This document shows positions 1 to 14,799 of a DNA stretch of 64,000 nt, one piece after another. The stretch is from Diplosphaera chodatii (Eukaryota > Chlorophyta > Trebouxiophyceae > Prasiolales > Stichococcaceae). Made by a program: the position numbers and the translations under genes. The DNA lies in assembly GCA_032358165.1 (NCBI GenBank), contig JAALGY010000043.1, forward strand, positions 310,001-374,000. The letters are read 5' to 3'. Positions within the stretch are counted from its first letter, which is position 1, and every line of letters starts with the position of its first letter. The notes beneath the pieces were generated by a model. The model made no database searches, was not told where the DNA came from, and saw only the letters and a list, made by a program, of their open reading frames with translations.

Positions 1-478
1 GCCAATATAGGCTGCATCATTGCAAAGGCGCTGCAAGGTGTGCCGGTACACGCGGTACATCATCAGACGGTCAGCTCGACTTAATGCGACATGAAGACAT
101 CATCGCACAAGTCCACTTCGGTTTGCATGTGACCTTAGTTCGAGGTAGCCTCAAACGGACAGCAAGCACTGTGGCGAGTCAAGGGCTTGCTGGCACGTCA
201 GGGCTCTGCGAGCGCATCGCATTGATGACATGGGCCCCACAAGAGCTCCCAAACAAGCTCACCGGCAGGCGACAGAGAGCAAATAGTGCTTGCTGCTCGT
301 GAGGCCATTCGAGGCCGCCTCAACTGCAGACTCCTGTCTGCAAACTGCTACAACAGGTGAGAGATCTGTCAGTCCATCATTATATACAAACCGTTCAGGC
401 CAGCACGAACGTCTCAAACGTCCTACCAAACATTCATATAATGCTGTATCGTGTCATGGCCAGGGTTGCCAAAGGTGC
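1..478. other. Upstream region of the GT7 gene
   Basis: I see no gene here. Short open frames exist on both strands but none resembles a known protein or continues through plausible splice sites. The right part is probably the promoter and 5' untranslated region of the galactosyltransferase gene that starts at 479. Confidence 0.4.
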
Positions 479-1857
479 ATGCCCGGTCCAAGACTGCGGC
501 GGCGCCGACCTTTCGCTGCCGTGGCGACATGCGCTGCACTTGTGCTGCTTGCGGTGCTGTGCATCATCCTGACCACCCGCCTGTCGCGCTGCAATGCCGC
601 TCAGCTGGAAACCTTCAGCAGGGTCAGCGCCAGCAGAATGGAGCAGCAGCATCGGCAGCGCAGCACAGATGGGCGACGGCCGCGGCTTGCGGTGTTGATT
701 CCGTTTCGGGACCGCCAGCAGCAGCTGGCCGCGATGCTGCCGATCACGGCGGGTTGCCTGGCGCGCAGTGGTGTCGATGCCAGCATATTCGTACTGGAGC
801 AGGCGCCCGGGCTGCACTTCAACCGCGGGGCGCTGCTCAACGCGGGCGCCCTGCTGCTGGCTGGCAGCGGCTACGACTGCTTGGTGTTTCACGACGTAGA
901 CACCGTTTGCGGCCCTCGTGAAACGGTGGGTGGCTTGATGCATAGCGGCGTGCCGCTGCCACACCGTTGAGCGTGCAGGCAGCCGACGCCCACGGTAGCA
1001 TTCGCTGCCATCACCGGGGGAACCATGCATGGCATCATGCTGCAGGGTGGTGAATCGGATACACTTCATCGGTGCTCCCTCTGCAGGTGGCATATCGGTG
1101 CCCTGCCGGGAACGTGCCGCTGCACCTGACGCCGCCGGGCCTGCACCCGCGGGACGACTACCCCGAGTTCCTGGGCGGCAACATCGTCTTCACGCCGGCG
1201 CAGTTTGCCCGCATCAACGGCTTCCATGTGCGATGCTTGGCACCGATGCTCAAATCATGCTTGGCGTACAGCATTGAACTGCCCATAAATCTCAGGTCGG
1301 TAGGTGTTAGATGTGGCGTTGAGCATGTATAGCATGTTGTGTGGTCAATGTGGTGACCATGCCACATACTGAGCTGCGCAGAACGCATTCTGGGGCTGGG
1401 GCAAGGAGGACAACAACATGGTGCGGCGGCTGCAGCTGCACGGCATGTGGCCGCCAGAGCGCCCGCACGTGCGGCAGCGCCCACAGCGGGTGCTTGACTC
1501 TTTCTACACAGCAAATCCTGCTGCGACTTTGATGGGAACGCCTCGTGTTAGCTATTTGATGTGGCTGTGATTTGACGGCGATTCGTGCCAAAAGGCATCG
1601 TATGTGTGCAGGACTACTATTGGCGGCACCTGGACCACCGGCGATCCTACCCGGTGACCGTCAAGTCGCGGACGGGCGCCAACACCACGCAGCTGGCCAA
1701 CCTCCACCCGCAAGTGCACAATGACAATCGCACGGGGCTGCGGGAGATGCGCTTCAGGGTGCAACGGATCGACCCAGTGGGCAACGCAACATGCATGGTC
1801 ATTGAGCTAGAGTGCAATAGGTCTCTGACTCCCTGGTGTGAGCAAATGCCAGGATGA
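479..1857 (+). CDS. Beta-1,4-galactosyltransferase 7-like (GT7 family)
   Basis: A type II Golgi glycosyltransferase. The family transfers galactose from UDP-Gal in a beta-1,4 linkage; the closest animal relative, B4GALT7, galactosylates xylose on proteoglycan cores. Four exons fit GT-AG rules with phase 0 throughout: 479-925, 1087-1227, 1382-1489 and 1612-1857. They give 313 residues, close to the 327 of human B4GALT7. A short basic N-terminus (PRLRRRRP) precedes one hydrophobic anchor at about residues 11-32. The catalytic domain shows the LIPFRDR entry motif, the metal-binding motif FHDVDT, the loop GGNIVFTPAQFARINGF, then FWGWGKEDNN, equivalent to the family WGxED motif. The C-terminus, ECNRSLTPWC, matches the B4GALT7 ending. 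The start is the first in-frame ATG before the anchor. The acceptor in the alga is unknown. It converges with the dehydrogenase gene, leaving a gap of about 150 bases. Confidence 0.88.
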
Positions 1858-1928
1858 GGGGTTTGTGGGTCGACGATGTGTGTCATGCATTATTTTGGCC
1901 CGGGGTATCGGAGTGTGGTGACACTGAC

Positions 1929-1933
1929 TTACA
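1929..1933 (-). terminator. Putative TGTAA poly(A) signal of the dehydrogenase gene
   Basis: TGTAA read on the minus strand, about 70 bases past the stop codon at 2004. The motif is the standard green-algal polyadenylation signal. The assignment is by position and motif only. Confidence 0.4.
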
Positions 1934-2003
1934 CACACTGAGCTCCCGTGAAACAATGATATACATGCATCCTCAACAGCAGGCTTCAACAGATTGTGCG
2001 CCC

Positions 2004-5492
<3,489 letters not shown>

Positions 5493-5825
5493 GATAAAGA
5501 CGCAGATTGAACGAAACGAAACGAGCAAGTCTACAGTTATGCGCAAATTGTGAGAGTAGGGCAATCCATCACAGTGGTCTGGAAGCACCGAAGCAGGCTG
5601 GAAGCAGCCCTTGCTTGTGGCACCTGTTGCCTCAGTCAGCAGGCTGCAACGCTTTACACGATGTCCCGCATATGACAGGCACCAGCACAGTAAGGGCTGT
5701 CAACGACGCAATGCCAATTGTGATATGCCTCTTTGCATGGTAATAAGCACTGGTGCTGTGTGTGTGGCTGACGCGAAGTGCAACACTTTGCCGCTTTGTC
5801 TGCAATTCTGGTGACTGTCCAGGCC
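5493..5825. other. Spacer between two tandem minus-strand genes
   Basis: About 330 bases between the LPD start and the L4 stop, with no gene seen. A minus-strand TGTAA (TTACA on the plus strand) at about 5653-5657 could serve the L4 transcript. The rest is probably the LPD promoter and 5' leader. Confidence 0.4.
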
Positions 5826-7245
5826 TCAAGCGTAGAACTCCTGCACAGCGACGACGCGAAGATGAGAAATGACGCGATATTGCATGCTCGTCATACAGCA
5901 TCTGCACGCATACACATTCAGGAGGGCTGGCTTCATGCAGCATTAAGAGGGGCGTGCACGCGAAGCACTCACATTGAGGTACGCAAGAGCCTCCTCCTCG
6001 ATCACGATTTTGTCTGCACGCAGCACGTCGTACACCCGCACTGCAGACGCGAAGTTGACCTCCAGCTTCTCGATGTTGCGGGCTGACATCAGAACGTTGT
6101 CCACCTGCACATGAAGCACAGCACCACAGCGCCGTTCAGCGCCTGCAACTGTGCATGCTGCTCTGCACATATTGATATGATGTGGTAGTGATGAAAAGCT
6201 AGAAGGAGTGGCAATTGGCGTCCAGCCACAATCATCGCACACATATCAATCCTCTGCTGCCTGTGCTGACAGGCCCACCTGCTCGTTCATGATGAGCAAT
6301 GTGTACTCCTCTGGATCTGCGCCAACCTTCGCCAAGGTATCCACTAGCGTCTTCGTCTTCGGGCCGTCTTCGAACTGGCTCTGCACGGGAAACAATTTGG
6401 GAAGCCATGTGAGTATCAGTGCCAGGCATGCGGGAGGTGAGAGTGACAGCCCATGGTATTTCTACAACCCGAGGTAGCATTGTCACCTTCAGGCTGCGGA
6501 CTGTGACAGTGCTGCCGGCTGCGCTGTGAAGAGCCGTGGCGAGCGCAAGCCGCCGCTCCTTCTTATTCATCTTGATGCTCCAATCCTTTGGCTGCAGAAC
6601 AGCATAGGCATGCAGGATGTCAGCAAAGAGAATGCGTATTGTGTAGCGCCAGTAAAATGCTGGTACCGCCAGCAGAGGCGGCTGGTAACTGACCTTGGGG
6701 CCGAAGACGACTCCACCGCCTGGCCGCAGGGGCGTGCGCTTGCTGCCCTGGCGTGCATTGCCGGTGCCCTTCTGTGCCATCGGCTTCTTACCGCCGCCCC
6801 GCACCTCTGCCCGTGTCTTAGTGCTGGCTGTACCCTGCAATACGACAGGCAAGCAGGTCAGCGCGGCCGTGGGCACCGCCCGTGTGCTGTTTGCCACAGT
6901 GCATGTGGCGCGGAAGTGAGAGCTGCAGCAAAGCGCTGCGTGGTCACTGTCGCAGCGTCTCACCGATCGGGCGTTCTGCCGTGCCATGACCAGGTATCTG
7001 TGCACCAGGCCCTTGGCTGTGTCGTCGCCCGCGACCTTGATCGTAAGGTCGGCCGAGCCCACATCCTCGCCCTGGAAGTCCTTCACAGGCACCGCTACTG
7101 TGGCAGGGGCTGCCTCTGCGCGCACAAGCTGCGGGCGAGCACGCTGCGTGATCGGTCGCCGCTGCTGCAGGCGCAGCGGCTGCCCTGCATGTTGCTGCCT
7201 AAGCTGGCTGCAGCCGGGACATCTGGCCGGCAGCAGAGCCGACAT
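5826..7245 (-). CDS. RPL4: Organellar (plastid-type) 50S ribosomal protein L4
   Basis: Bacterial-type L4 of the large organellar ribosomal subunit; it contacts 23S rRNA and lines the exit tunnel. The start at 7245 gives a transit peptide rich in Arg, Gln and Ala with no acids near its front ([18 protein letters not shown]). After it come [18 protein letters not shown], the rRNA-binding loop ([12 protein letters not shown], then [20 protein letters not shown]), [35 protein letters not shown] and [18 protein letters not shown]. The reading frame AYLN ends in a gtgagt donor. A phase-0 acceptor near 5842 leads to a terminal exon coding only Glu-Phe-Tyr-Ala and stop, matching the YLNxxY ending of plastid L4. 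Plastid is favoured over mitochondrion from the similarity pattern. RPL4 is divergent from the PRA1-like gene. Confidence 0.9.
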
Positions 7246-7746
7246 CTGGGGCCAAGCCACGGCCAGCAGTCGCCTCCGTTCCTTTGTCCCGTTGCTCAGA
7301 ACACAGAGAGTCCGCTTCACAGTACACCTGACAGCACCACAGCACTGAGGTGCACGCCGCAGCAGGCAGCACTCATCTTGCTGACACGGCAGCAGGAAGC
7401 CTTGGAAGGCGAAGCAGCATGAGCGTTCCTGCGTTCGACTCCACACCTGCTCAACAAGGTGTCCCACTGTCCCACTGTCCCACTGTACACTGGCATGGCG
7501 TTGATCAGCAGGGTGCTGCTTCCCGGCTCCTGTTGCTTGACGCCGGCTCCGACGACTTCGGCAGCTCGGGTGCCTCATGCTTCTGTGGCGCTGCCGCTGC
7601 TCAGACACCCAAAGCACAGTAATCTTGATGACCTGCATTGACTACATCACTGAGATGCTACCTGGCGTCTTGAGGTGATAGTTCAGCAAGGCTGACGACG
7701 GTCCGGTGATGTTGGCGCACAGCTCAGTGTAGGGCTGTGGCACGCC
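7246..7746. other. Shared upstream region of RPL4 and the PRA1-like gene
   Basis: About 500 bases between two divergently transcribed genes. The minus frame of L4 stays open upstream, but no better start is evident. It contains the short tandem repeat listed separately. Both promoters must lie here, though I recognise no core element with confidence. Confidence 0.45.
7460..7486. repeat. Tandem repeat, 9-base unit, three copies
   Basis: Three head-to-tail copies of a 9-mer of the form tgtcccact lie in the divergent upstream region between RPL4 and the PRA1-like gene. The tract is too short to be a minisatellite of note. Confidence 0.6.
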
Positions 7747-9229
7747 ATGCCGCTGTTCCAGCGGATGTTGAACCGCCCCAGCCCGCTGTTACCTTCGGTG
7801 CCGTTGGAAGGAACGCAGACGGTGCCCGGGCTCAGAGAGTTGGAACGCCGAGCGCGGCTGCAGCCGGTGCCGCCGCCACATACAGAGCACCCCTCCCGGG
7901 GCCGCGCACAGCGCAGCACTAGGTATGACCTACGCAGCCCCTTGCCTGGTGTGATGCCCCACCACCTCCGCGCACAGATGCAAGGGGTGCGCAGGGGCTG
8001 CCTGACGACCTGTACCAAGCGCAAACCACATGCAGCTTGACATGCGTCAGGTATCAGGGGCCGCACATCTGGGAGCTGCCAGTGGATGCTTTGCGGGCAG
8101 CGCCAGTGGAGTGGGAGCGCTTCCTGCACGGCGGCCGTCTGCAAGATGCGTACAACGTGCCGGACAGCACCGCCATGCTGCTGGAGCGTTTGGATGAGAA
8201 CATCGTCACTTACCTGGTATGCCATCCTCGGGCAGTAGTCCGTCTGCTGATGCATTCCTTATAAACTGTATGTGCGCCTCCATTCGCCAGCAGCTGCAGC
8301 AACGTGACCAGCGCTCTCGTAACTTTGTCTCATATTTGTACCACATCGCAGGTTATGCTGTTGCACACATGTTGACCTCCAGTTTGCAATGCGCAGGCCA
8401 ACTACATCCGCATAGCGTGGGTGCTGCTTGCCATTGCCGGGTGCGTCGCCACACCAAAGCTTCAGTCGTCGATGTCAGCATCTGCCCTGCTGGCAACCAG
8501 CTCGAGGATGGTGATGCAGAATGTCTGCAATGGTGTAACAATACCTCACACTCCTGGACAAGCAAAGTCAAACCGTGTGTTGCAACTTTTCTGAGCAGGT
8601 ACATGAACCCTAAGGCAGCGCTCGGCGTGTTTGCCCTGCTATTGATGCTGGCGGCAAATGTTGGGCTGCGGCAAGCAGATGTCAGAGGCCAGAATGCAGA
8701 GGTGCTGAGTTTCAGCAACCCGACATGAAACTTCTGACTCGGTTTGACGCTTCTGTCTGCCCAACCAAGCGGTCACTGTCAACATCCCCGCTGCAGTCGC
8801 GCCCATGCATCAGATTATCAGCTCAGTGACCGTTGACGGCACGCAGATGGCAAGCTCAATGCTGATGGTGGCGGTGCCCATTGTCGTCATCTGGACGCGC
8901 TGCCTGGCAGTGCTGTTGCGGTATGTCTCATCTTGCAACTCTGTTTGGTGTTGGCAACCCATTGAATATGTCGCGGCGCTCGAGCGAAGACACGGTCTGC
9001 ATGCGCCCCCGTCTTCCGTGCTGCTTTGGTCTCATGACAGACTCCTTGCAGGTGGCTGCTGCATGCCGTGCTGCTGACAGCACTGCATGGCGGCCTGCGG
9101 ATTTCACGCACAGAAGCAGCAGCCCCTGTGCAGCGGGGCGTCACCTTCAGCCAAGTCCTTGGCTTCGAGTGCGTCCTGATGCACACCACATCGTGCTTGC
9201 CCACATCACAATCACATCCCAAGGCGTGA
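7747..9229 (+). CDS. PRA1 (prenylated Rab acceptor) family-like membrane protein
   Basis: Probably a small endomembrane protein of the PRA1/JWA type, acting in Rab-dependent trafficking. The first exon (start ATG 7747) joins in phase to exon 2 at STR-YQGPHIWELP. It is followed by EWERFLHGGRLQDAYNVPD, then LLERLDENIVTYL-ANYIRI, resembling the family's R-x-N-L-x-Y-F-x-x-N-Y segment. Hydrophobic stretches follow: IAWVLLAIAG, ALGVFALLLMLAANVG, MLMVAVPIVVIWTRCLAVLL and WLLHAVLLTALHGGLRIS. The last corresponds to the PRA1 histidine-Ala...Leu-Arg stretch. The last part after SQVLGFE is unusual, and the stop at 9227-9229 may belong to an unspliced reading. Identification rests on layout and scattered motifs, so another four-helix membrane family remains possible. 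Confidence 0.55.
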
Positions 9230-9863
9230 ACCTGGCATCAGCGTGATCTGGCGTTGGCTCATCTTGCCGTGCGTTAGCTCTCGGCTGTCCTCTGCCGCAG
9301 TCCATCGCACCCGGATCCGCAGCGCGTCTTCAGGGAGCTGTGGCACATCTCGTGGGGGGCCATCTGCGATGTGGCACGCCCGGCGGCGGCTTGGTGCCGG
9401 TGGCAGCTGCGGCAGCCGATCATACTGATGCCATATCGTCGAAGGCCACTCTCAGATGCATATGTCGGTTGAATGTTTTGAGTGCGTAGGTTGTTTTGCC
9501 GTTGTGTGTGAGAAAAGATTGTGAGAGAATTGACCGTTCTTACCCAGTGGAGTCTGGCGTGACTTTGCACTGTGAAGCGCTCTTGTGGGCCATGCAGAAC
9601 CTAGTGTGTTAGGAGAGAAGGCTTCAATTGGGTGTGTCGAAGGTGGGCGTCAGCCCATTTTGACGTTGAGGAGTTGTGCTTTTCTGGTCAACTCGAGCGT
9701 AGTTGCAACAGACTCGGCATTGACAGAAGCAACGAGGCAAAAGCTGCCTTGTGTCATAATGCATCCAAATGTGTTGAAAACACGAACACATTTCGTTGAA
9801 TGTCCAGGTGGCAGTCTCATGCCCTGCCGGCATGCCTGTCGAGAGGATGCCAACCTCAGGCTG
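9230..9863. other. Convergent intergenic region
   Basis: About 630 bases between the ends of the PRA1-like gene and the cap methyltransferase. Open frames on both strands (for example plus 9585-10037) run into or overlap the methyltransferase and look like shadows. I see no supported gene; 3' untranslated regions of both neighbours are expected here. Confidence 0.4.
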
Positions 9864-12000
9864 TTAGGTGCCTGGTGCCGGATGCTCTGCTGTCTCCGCA
9901 CCAACTGCTTTGCCACCGCGGCGTCTGATCGCGGGCCGCTTTGTCGTCGGCGCTGCGGGCGCTGCTCGCTTCCTGGACTCTGTCTGCAGCTGCTGTTCTG
10001 CTCCTTCCTGCTGCCGATGCTGCTGTTGCTCTGGTGAGGCAGTACCTCCGACCGCGCCGTCTGGCACAGCACTGGTGGCAGCTGCAGCCAGGGGTGCCTC
10101 AGCATCCGGCGGCTTTCGGAAGGCAAATGACATGAAAAGGGAGGACGCGGTCGAAAGTGACGGGTCCACATCCCGGAAGTTTGGGTGGAAGTGCTTGAAG
10201 TCCCTGCCCGCATCTGCCTGCACATCAACAAGCCACCCAGATCGCCAGCCGGAGCAAGGTATCACAGGGGGCCGACGAAGGGTTTGGGCAGTAGCGCACA
10301 GTGTCAAATGCGTTTGGCCAAAGCAACAACATCACAGCACAGCACACAGATCTCTCTATGCCACCTCGTCGAAGAAGCGATCGAGGGCTGGGCCGTAGTC
10401 GCTGACAGGCTGCAGACCCAGACTCTGGGCCACGCCCTTGAACACATTCTCGTACACCAAGTACTCGAAGGAGCCCTGGCTGTCACCCTGGCCTGCACAG
10501 AGTTCGCTTTATTTCCTTGCTGCACTGCACAACATATTAACCAATGCAAGCTTGCGTTGGACATATGTCACAACGCAGAGGGCGGACGCGCTGAACATCT
10601 GTAGTATGCTCTCCACACCCACACCATGACTGCTGTGGTTGAGCAAGCTGGCAAGCCCACCTGCCGTGACTGTGTCGCCAATGGCGCAGGTGTAGGCGCT
10701 GCCAAACACCGCTGGTGGCGGCTGCCCATGTGCCGCGCATTCTGCAGTGCGCACGGCACGGCCCTTAGTGCAGGAACCCTCCTCGCAGAAGGTCTGCGCG
10801 GCGAGGGTGAGCATGGGGCACTCCAGGGTGGGCCGCCGGTTGAGCGCTGCCAGCACCCGCTTCCCATCCGGCACCGTGCCAAAAAAGTAGCCGCCTGTGA
10901 CAATGCTGAGGGTTGGGCATGATAGATTGACGATAGGAACCAGCATAATGCATTGAGTCAGGTCCATTCTATTAAACTGTGTCATACATCCGGAGATGAA
11001 GCCCAACTTCAGCCTATCGTGCAGCGAGCGGCACCTAAATGTAGGTCTACAAGAGCGTGCCTGCTTTCAGGTTGCTAACCACGTTCTGCAGCAGCTGCCG
11101 CAGCGCCGCCTCGCTGACGAAGAAGTAGTGGATCGCAAACATGCAGGTGACCGCATCATACTGCTGCGGCTCCTCCCACCGCGACTGCCCCAGCTCCGGC
11201 GATGCCACGAACTCTGCCTGTAGCTGGACGCCTGCGCAATCCCATGCAATTGACTTGGTGTGTGTGTTTAGATCAGCTGGGTCGACCGTCGACAGACAGC
11301 ATGCATGACTGCAGGTTGCTGTGGGACGTGAAGATAGTCAGGGCACCACAGCAGCAGATCATTGACCAACCTGGCTGCTGCTGTAGGAGCTCCTGAAAGC
11401 GTTTGCGTGCCTCAACAATCTCTTGTGGCGAGAGATCAATGCCCTTGACTCGCTTCACCTGCAGGCAGTGGCCGATGAGGAATCTACATCAACACTTAAC
11501 GGCAGCCATCGACCCGGCGCGGCGCTCCGCAGATCTAGGCACTGGTGTGACGAGGCAAAAAGCTCGATGTCAGCAGCATCAAGTGAAATGCCTCACCCCT
11601 GCATCCAGCCACTTCCGGATGTCACCGCCGCGGCCGCATGCCAGGTCCAGCAGGGAGTGCTTCCCCCCAGCGAACCTGCAGTAAGGCGCTGCTGCAGCTG
11701 CGTTTCATGATGCCAGATGACCACAGCGGAGCGTTGGCATGGCTGCCGGCCAAAGCAGAGGATGATCAGGACCTGTTAATCAGTGCGCGCTTGATGTCGT
11801 TGTGAAACTTCTTCAGTTGAAAGGCGCCGCCCGCTCGCCTTGCCTTCTCAGCCTGCAGATGCCATCTGCTGTGAGCTGCAGTCACGCTGCGGATTCCACC
11901 TCTGCTCTGTCTGGTGAGCGCCTACCTCTGCGGATGACAGGTGCTGATTGGCGTGGGAGTCGTAATGCCGCTGCGTGGCATCTATGGCACTCTGATCCAT
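9864..12000 (-). CDS. mRNA cap guanine-N7 methyltransferase
   Basis: Transfers a methyl group from S-adenosylmethionine to N7 of the guanosine cap of pre-mRNA in the nucleus. The start at 12000 gives MDQSAIDATQRHYDSHANQH, equivalent to the VAxHYNxRxNQ opening of the family. The next exon reads KKFHNDIKRALI. Then come the SAM-binding motif LLDLACGRGGDIRKW, KGIDLSPQEIVEARKRFQEL, the QYDAVTCMFAIHYFF active-site region, GGYFFGTVPDG, FEYLVYENVFKGVAQSLGL and the C-terminal SSLFMSFAFRKP. A long tail rich in Ala, Gln and Lys/Arg (KRAAPAAPTTKRPAIRRR) looks like a nuclear localisation tract and ends at 9864. The full set of cap methyltransferase motifs appears in the correct order, so the call is firm. 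It is head-to-head with Z-ISO, with about 360 bases between the two starts. Confidence 0.93.
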
Positions 12001-12363
12001 GGTGCTAGCAAGCTTGCGGCCAGCCTCCAAGTGCCTGCCGCATGCAGCCTAACAGCTTGGCAAGCCGGGATGTCTTCGACACAAATTGGACCGCACGGAG
12101 TGTGCTCAGTGTGCGAAGCAGCTTGCGATTTCCACTGGCGCCTGGACGGCAATATCTTGCAGAGCATGCAGCAAGCTCGATCAGTGTGCAAGGGCTACCC
12201 AAGCAGATTGAGCAACTTCATGCAAGATGGTGTGCGTTGCGCTGACTGCTCGATGCCATGCACAACCGACGCACAAAAGGTGCAAGTGGACCACAACAGC
12301 AGGTTGCTGGTCGCGGAGCAAATTTAATTATTTAGCAGCTACTCAAGATGTTGATCTGAGAGC
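12001..12363. other. Divergent promoter region, cap methyltransferase / Z-ISO
   Basis: Only 363 bases separate two start codons that face apart, so promoter and 5' leader elements of both genes must be compressed here. No independent gene is seen. Confidence 0.5.
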
Positions 12364-14468
12364 ATGCTGACGTCACCACGATCATGTGCGCTGCTTTCAA
12401 GTCCAGGACGTCGCGTCACATTCTACCGCATTGCTTTGCAACGCTTGCAGTGTCGTTCTTTTCCCATGTTTCAGAGGGTCATGCTACCACAGTCTGGCAG
12501 CATGCACGTAGAAAGGGCAGCATGCAGGACAGGTACAGCAGCAGGTTTGCTGACGGCCAGGCGCCCCGCACGTGCGTGCAGTGCATTGCAGCCAGCATCG
12601 CTACCAGCCAGCAGACAACACAGGCCGCACGTACCAGTGCAGCAGGCATGCGTGCTTAGGCAGTCCAGCCGTAGCATATGCAGATGCGCCGGCACAGACA
12701 ATCAGCAGCCCGGCGACAACCTCCCAGAGCCCATTGCGGAGATCGTGCGGGCCGTCGGCGAGGATGCGGGACTGTTCCGGTTGCAGGACCAGAGCATCTC
12801 CGCCTGGGGCGTGTTCACCATGCTGCTGGTTGGCGTGCTGGGCGCACTGTATGCAGTAAGCAGCGATGCACCATGATGCGTGCGCACCCGTATGCGTTGC
12901 TACTACTTTATATGAGTGTGTCTGTTCACGCAAGCAAAACGCTTTGGGCTGATGTGCAGTGGTCCCCACGTGCAGGTGTGGATCTCGCCGGAGGGCGGCC
13001 TGGCGTCGGACTACGTCCATGCAGTGCAGAGCTTGACAGCAAACCCCGAGGCAGTGATCGTGGCGCTTCTTGCCATATTTGCCCTATTTCACAGCGGGCT
13101 CGCGTACCTTCGGCCTAAAGGTGGGGTGCCGCCTGAGGCCTGGAGATGGGGTGTTGCCAACTGGGCTGATGCATCTGCCAGACCAGAACGCTGCTCCATG
13201 GTAGTTCACACAGAGCATGCATATCCATGATGTCCGAGACAGCTCAGCACAGTCACGAGCCGTGCAATGACGATATGCAGCGGAGGAGATCATTGGACCG
13301 CGGGCTTTTAGGGTGATTTTTGCGCTGGTCAGCCTGCCGCTGGCAGTCGTCGCGGTGGTGTACTTCATCAACCACCGGTGCGTGGTTTGCGGATATATGG
13401 CACGCATCATAATGCACTTGATCATCGCCGAGTGCAGATCGGCAGCGTGCAGTATGGTGATCATAACTTCCTTGCTTCTCATGTGTCCCTCAGGTACAGC
13501 GGGACACCGCTGTGGAATGTGCGTGGGCAGCCGCTGGTGCACGAACTGGTGTGGGGCCTGAGCTTTGTGTCCTTCTTCTTCCTGTACCCCTCCACCTTCA
13601 ACCTGCTGGAGGTATGAGCATGCTTGTGCAGGCACCCGGTGGCCTACATGCCTACATCGCCCAATGGTCTTGTAGAAACCCTAAAATGTCTCAGGCCGGA
13701 TGGCATCTCGAAGCAGGCCACGGCAAACATCAACACGGTTTCGAACAACGTCCACGTCTTTGACGTTGTCTGCCTTATGGCCCATGCCAGGTCGCGGCAG
13801 TTGACGAACCGAAGCTGCACCTATGGGACACGGGCGTCATCCGCATCACGCGCCACCCGCAGGTAATGTGCGGAGGCACAATGGGGCCTGAGCTTATGAT
13901 GCATCCAATCTCGGCAGCACGACGCTGGTTCTCAGTTGATATTGTGAGGTCACCATTGCATCTAAGAGCCTGAGCACAACCATGGGCCTGTGTTTTCCTC
14001 ACAGGCCTTTGGCCAGCTGATATGGTGCGCTGCCCACGTGCTATGGATCGGCAGCAGCTTCATGGTGACGACCTCACTGGCGCTCATGGTACACCATGCC
14101 TTTGGCTGCTGGCATGGTGACTACCGTCTGCGCCGCAAATGGGGAGAGGTGCACTGCACATCTGCAAGCGTCATGGCACTGTGAATGCAAAACAATGCTC
14201 GCTTATGCAAAGGTTCGCTTGCCATTGGCGAGCAACTCAGATGCATCCTAGCTGAGGCTCGTTTGATGTTTCACAGGACTTTGAGGAGGTCAAAGGCCGC
14301 ACCAGCATCGTGCCGTTTCAGGCAATCTGGGAGGGCCGCCAGAAGCTGCCATCAGACTACTGGAAAGAGTTTCTGCGGCTACCATACTTTGTGATCACAG
14401 CATTCACAGTCGGCACCTACTGGGCGCACCCGCTCATGCAGCGGGCCAGCTACTGGCTTGGGTGGTGA
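12364..14468 (+). CDS. Z-ISO: 15-cis-zeta-carotene isomerase (Z-ISO, NnrU family)
   Basis: Plastid haem-dependent enzyme converting 9,15,9'-tri-cis- to 9,9'-di-cis-zeta-carotene in the carotenoid pathway. The first exon carries a long N-terminal region rich in Arg, Ala and Ser (a transit peptide), then [17 protein letters not shown] and a first hydrophobic segment. It splices in phase at [17 protein letters not shown]. Further exons give [59 protein letters not shown] with [51 protein letters not shown] with [27 protein letters not shown] and [20 protein letters not shown]. Histidines in the FHSG, HELVW, RHPQ and HH motifs include the expected haem ligands. The order and spacing match land-plant Z-ISO end to end. 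Translation could begin at a later Met, since the leader is long. Confidence 0.95.
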
Positions 14469-14508
14469 CCCCGTCTCTGCTGATGTGCGTTGTTATGGTG
14501 GAGTGCGT

Positions 14509-14513
14509 TGTAA
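14509..14513 (+). terminator. Putative TGTAA poly(A) signal of Z-ISO
   Basis: TGTAA on the plus strand, 41 bases past the Z-ISO stop. Confidence 0.45.
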
Positions 14514-14610
14514 GAATGCTCTTGGCACCTAAAGCTGCCCGACTGCGCAGCAGCTCTGAAGCTTGCGTTGTAGCCAGAATCCGTGATCCACCTTGACCAG
14601 CAAGCTGACA

Positions 14611-14615
14611 TTACA
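14611..14615 (-). terminator. Putative TGTAA poly(A) signal of the CLPTM1 gene
   Basis: TGTAA on the minus strand, about 185 bases past the CLPTM1 stop at 14800. Confidence 0.35.
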
Positions 14616-14799
14616 AGGACAGATGGCACACATACAACCAAGACAATGATGTACAATCCTGCTCAACACGATAAGCAGCCTGAAGAAACTTTGTGCACCC
14701 CTGCTCTCGCGCGCCTGATCCTGCTTCGTGCTTTCGGGGCGCCTGTGCTGCCATGATGTGCTGCGCCCTGTTCTGCTGGTCGTGGCCCCTGCGACTACC

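Larger units (their letters stand above)
14469..14799. other. Convergent 3' region
   Basis: About 330 bases between the Z-ISO and CLPTM1 stop codons. It holds a probable poly(A) signal for each strand and no gene that I can support. Confidence 0.45.

Noticed and set aside
6232..7638. Minus-strand 468-codon open frame across RPL4
   Set aside because: It is L4 exons joined through introns that happen to lack stops. Splice sites and the L4 alignment show that the inserts are intronic, and the true start is 7245.
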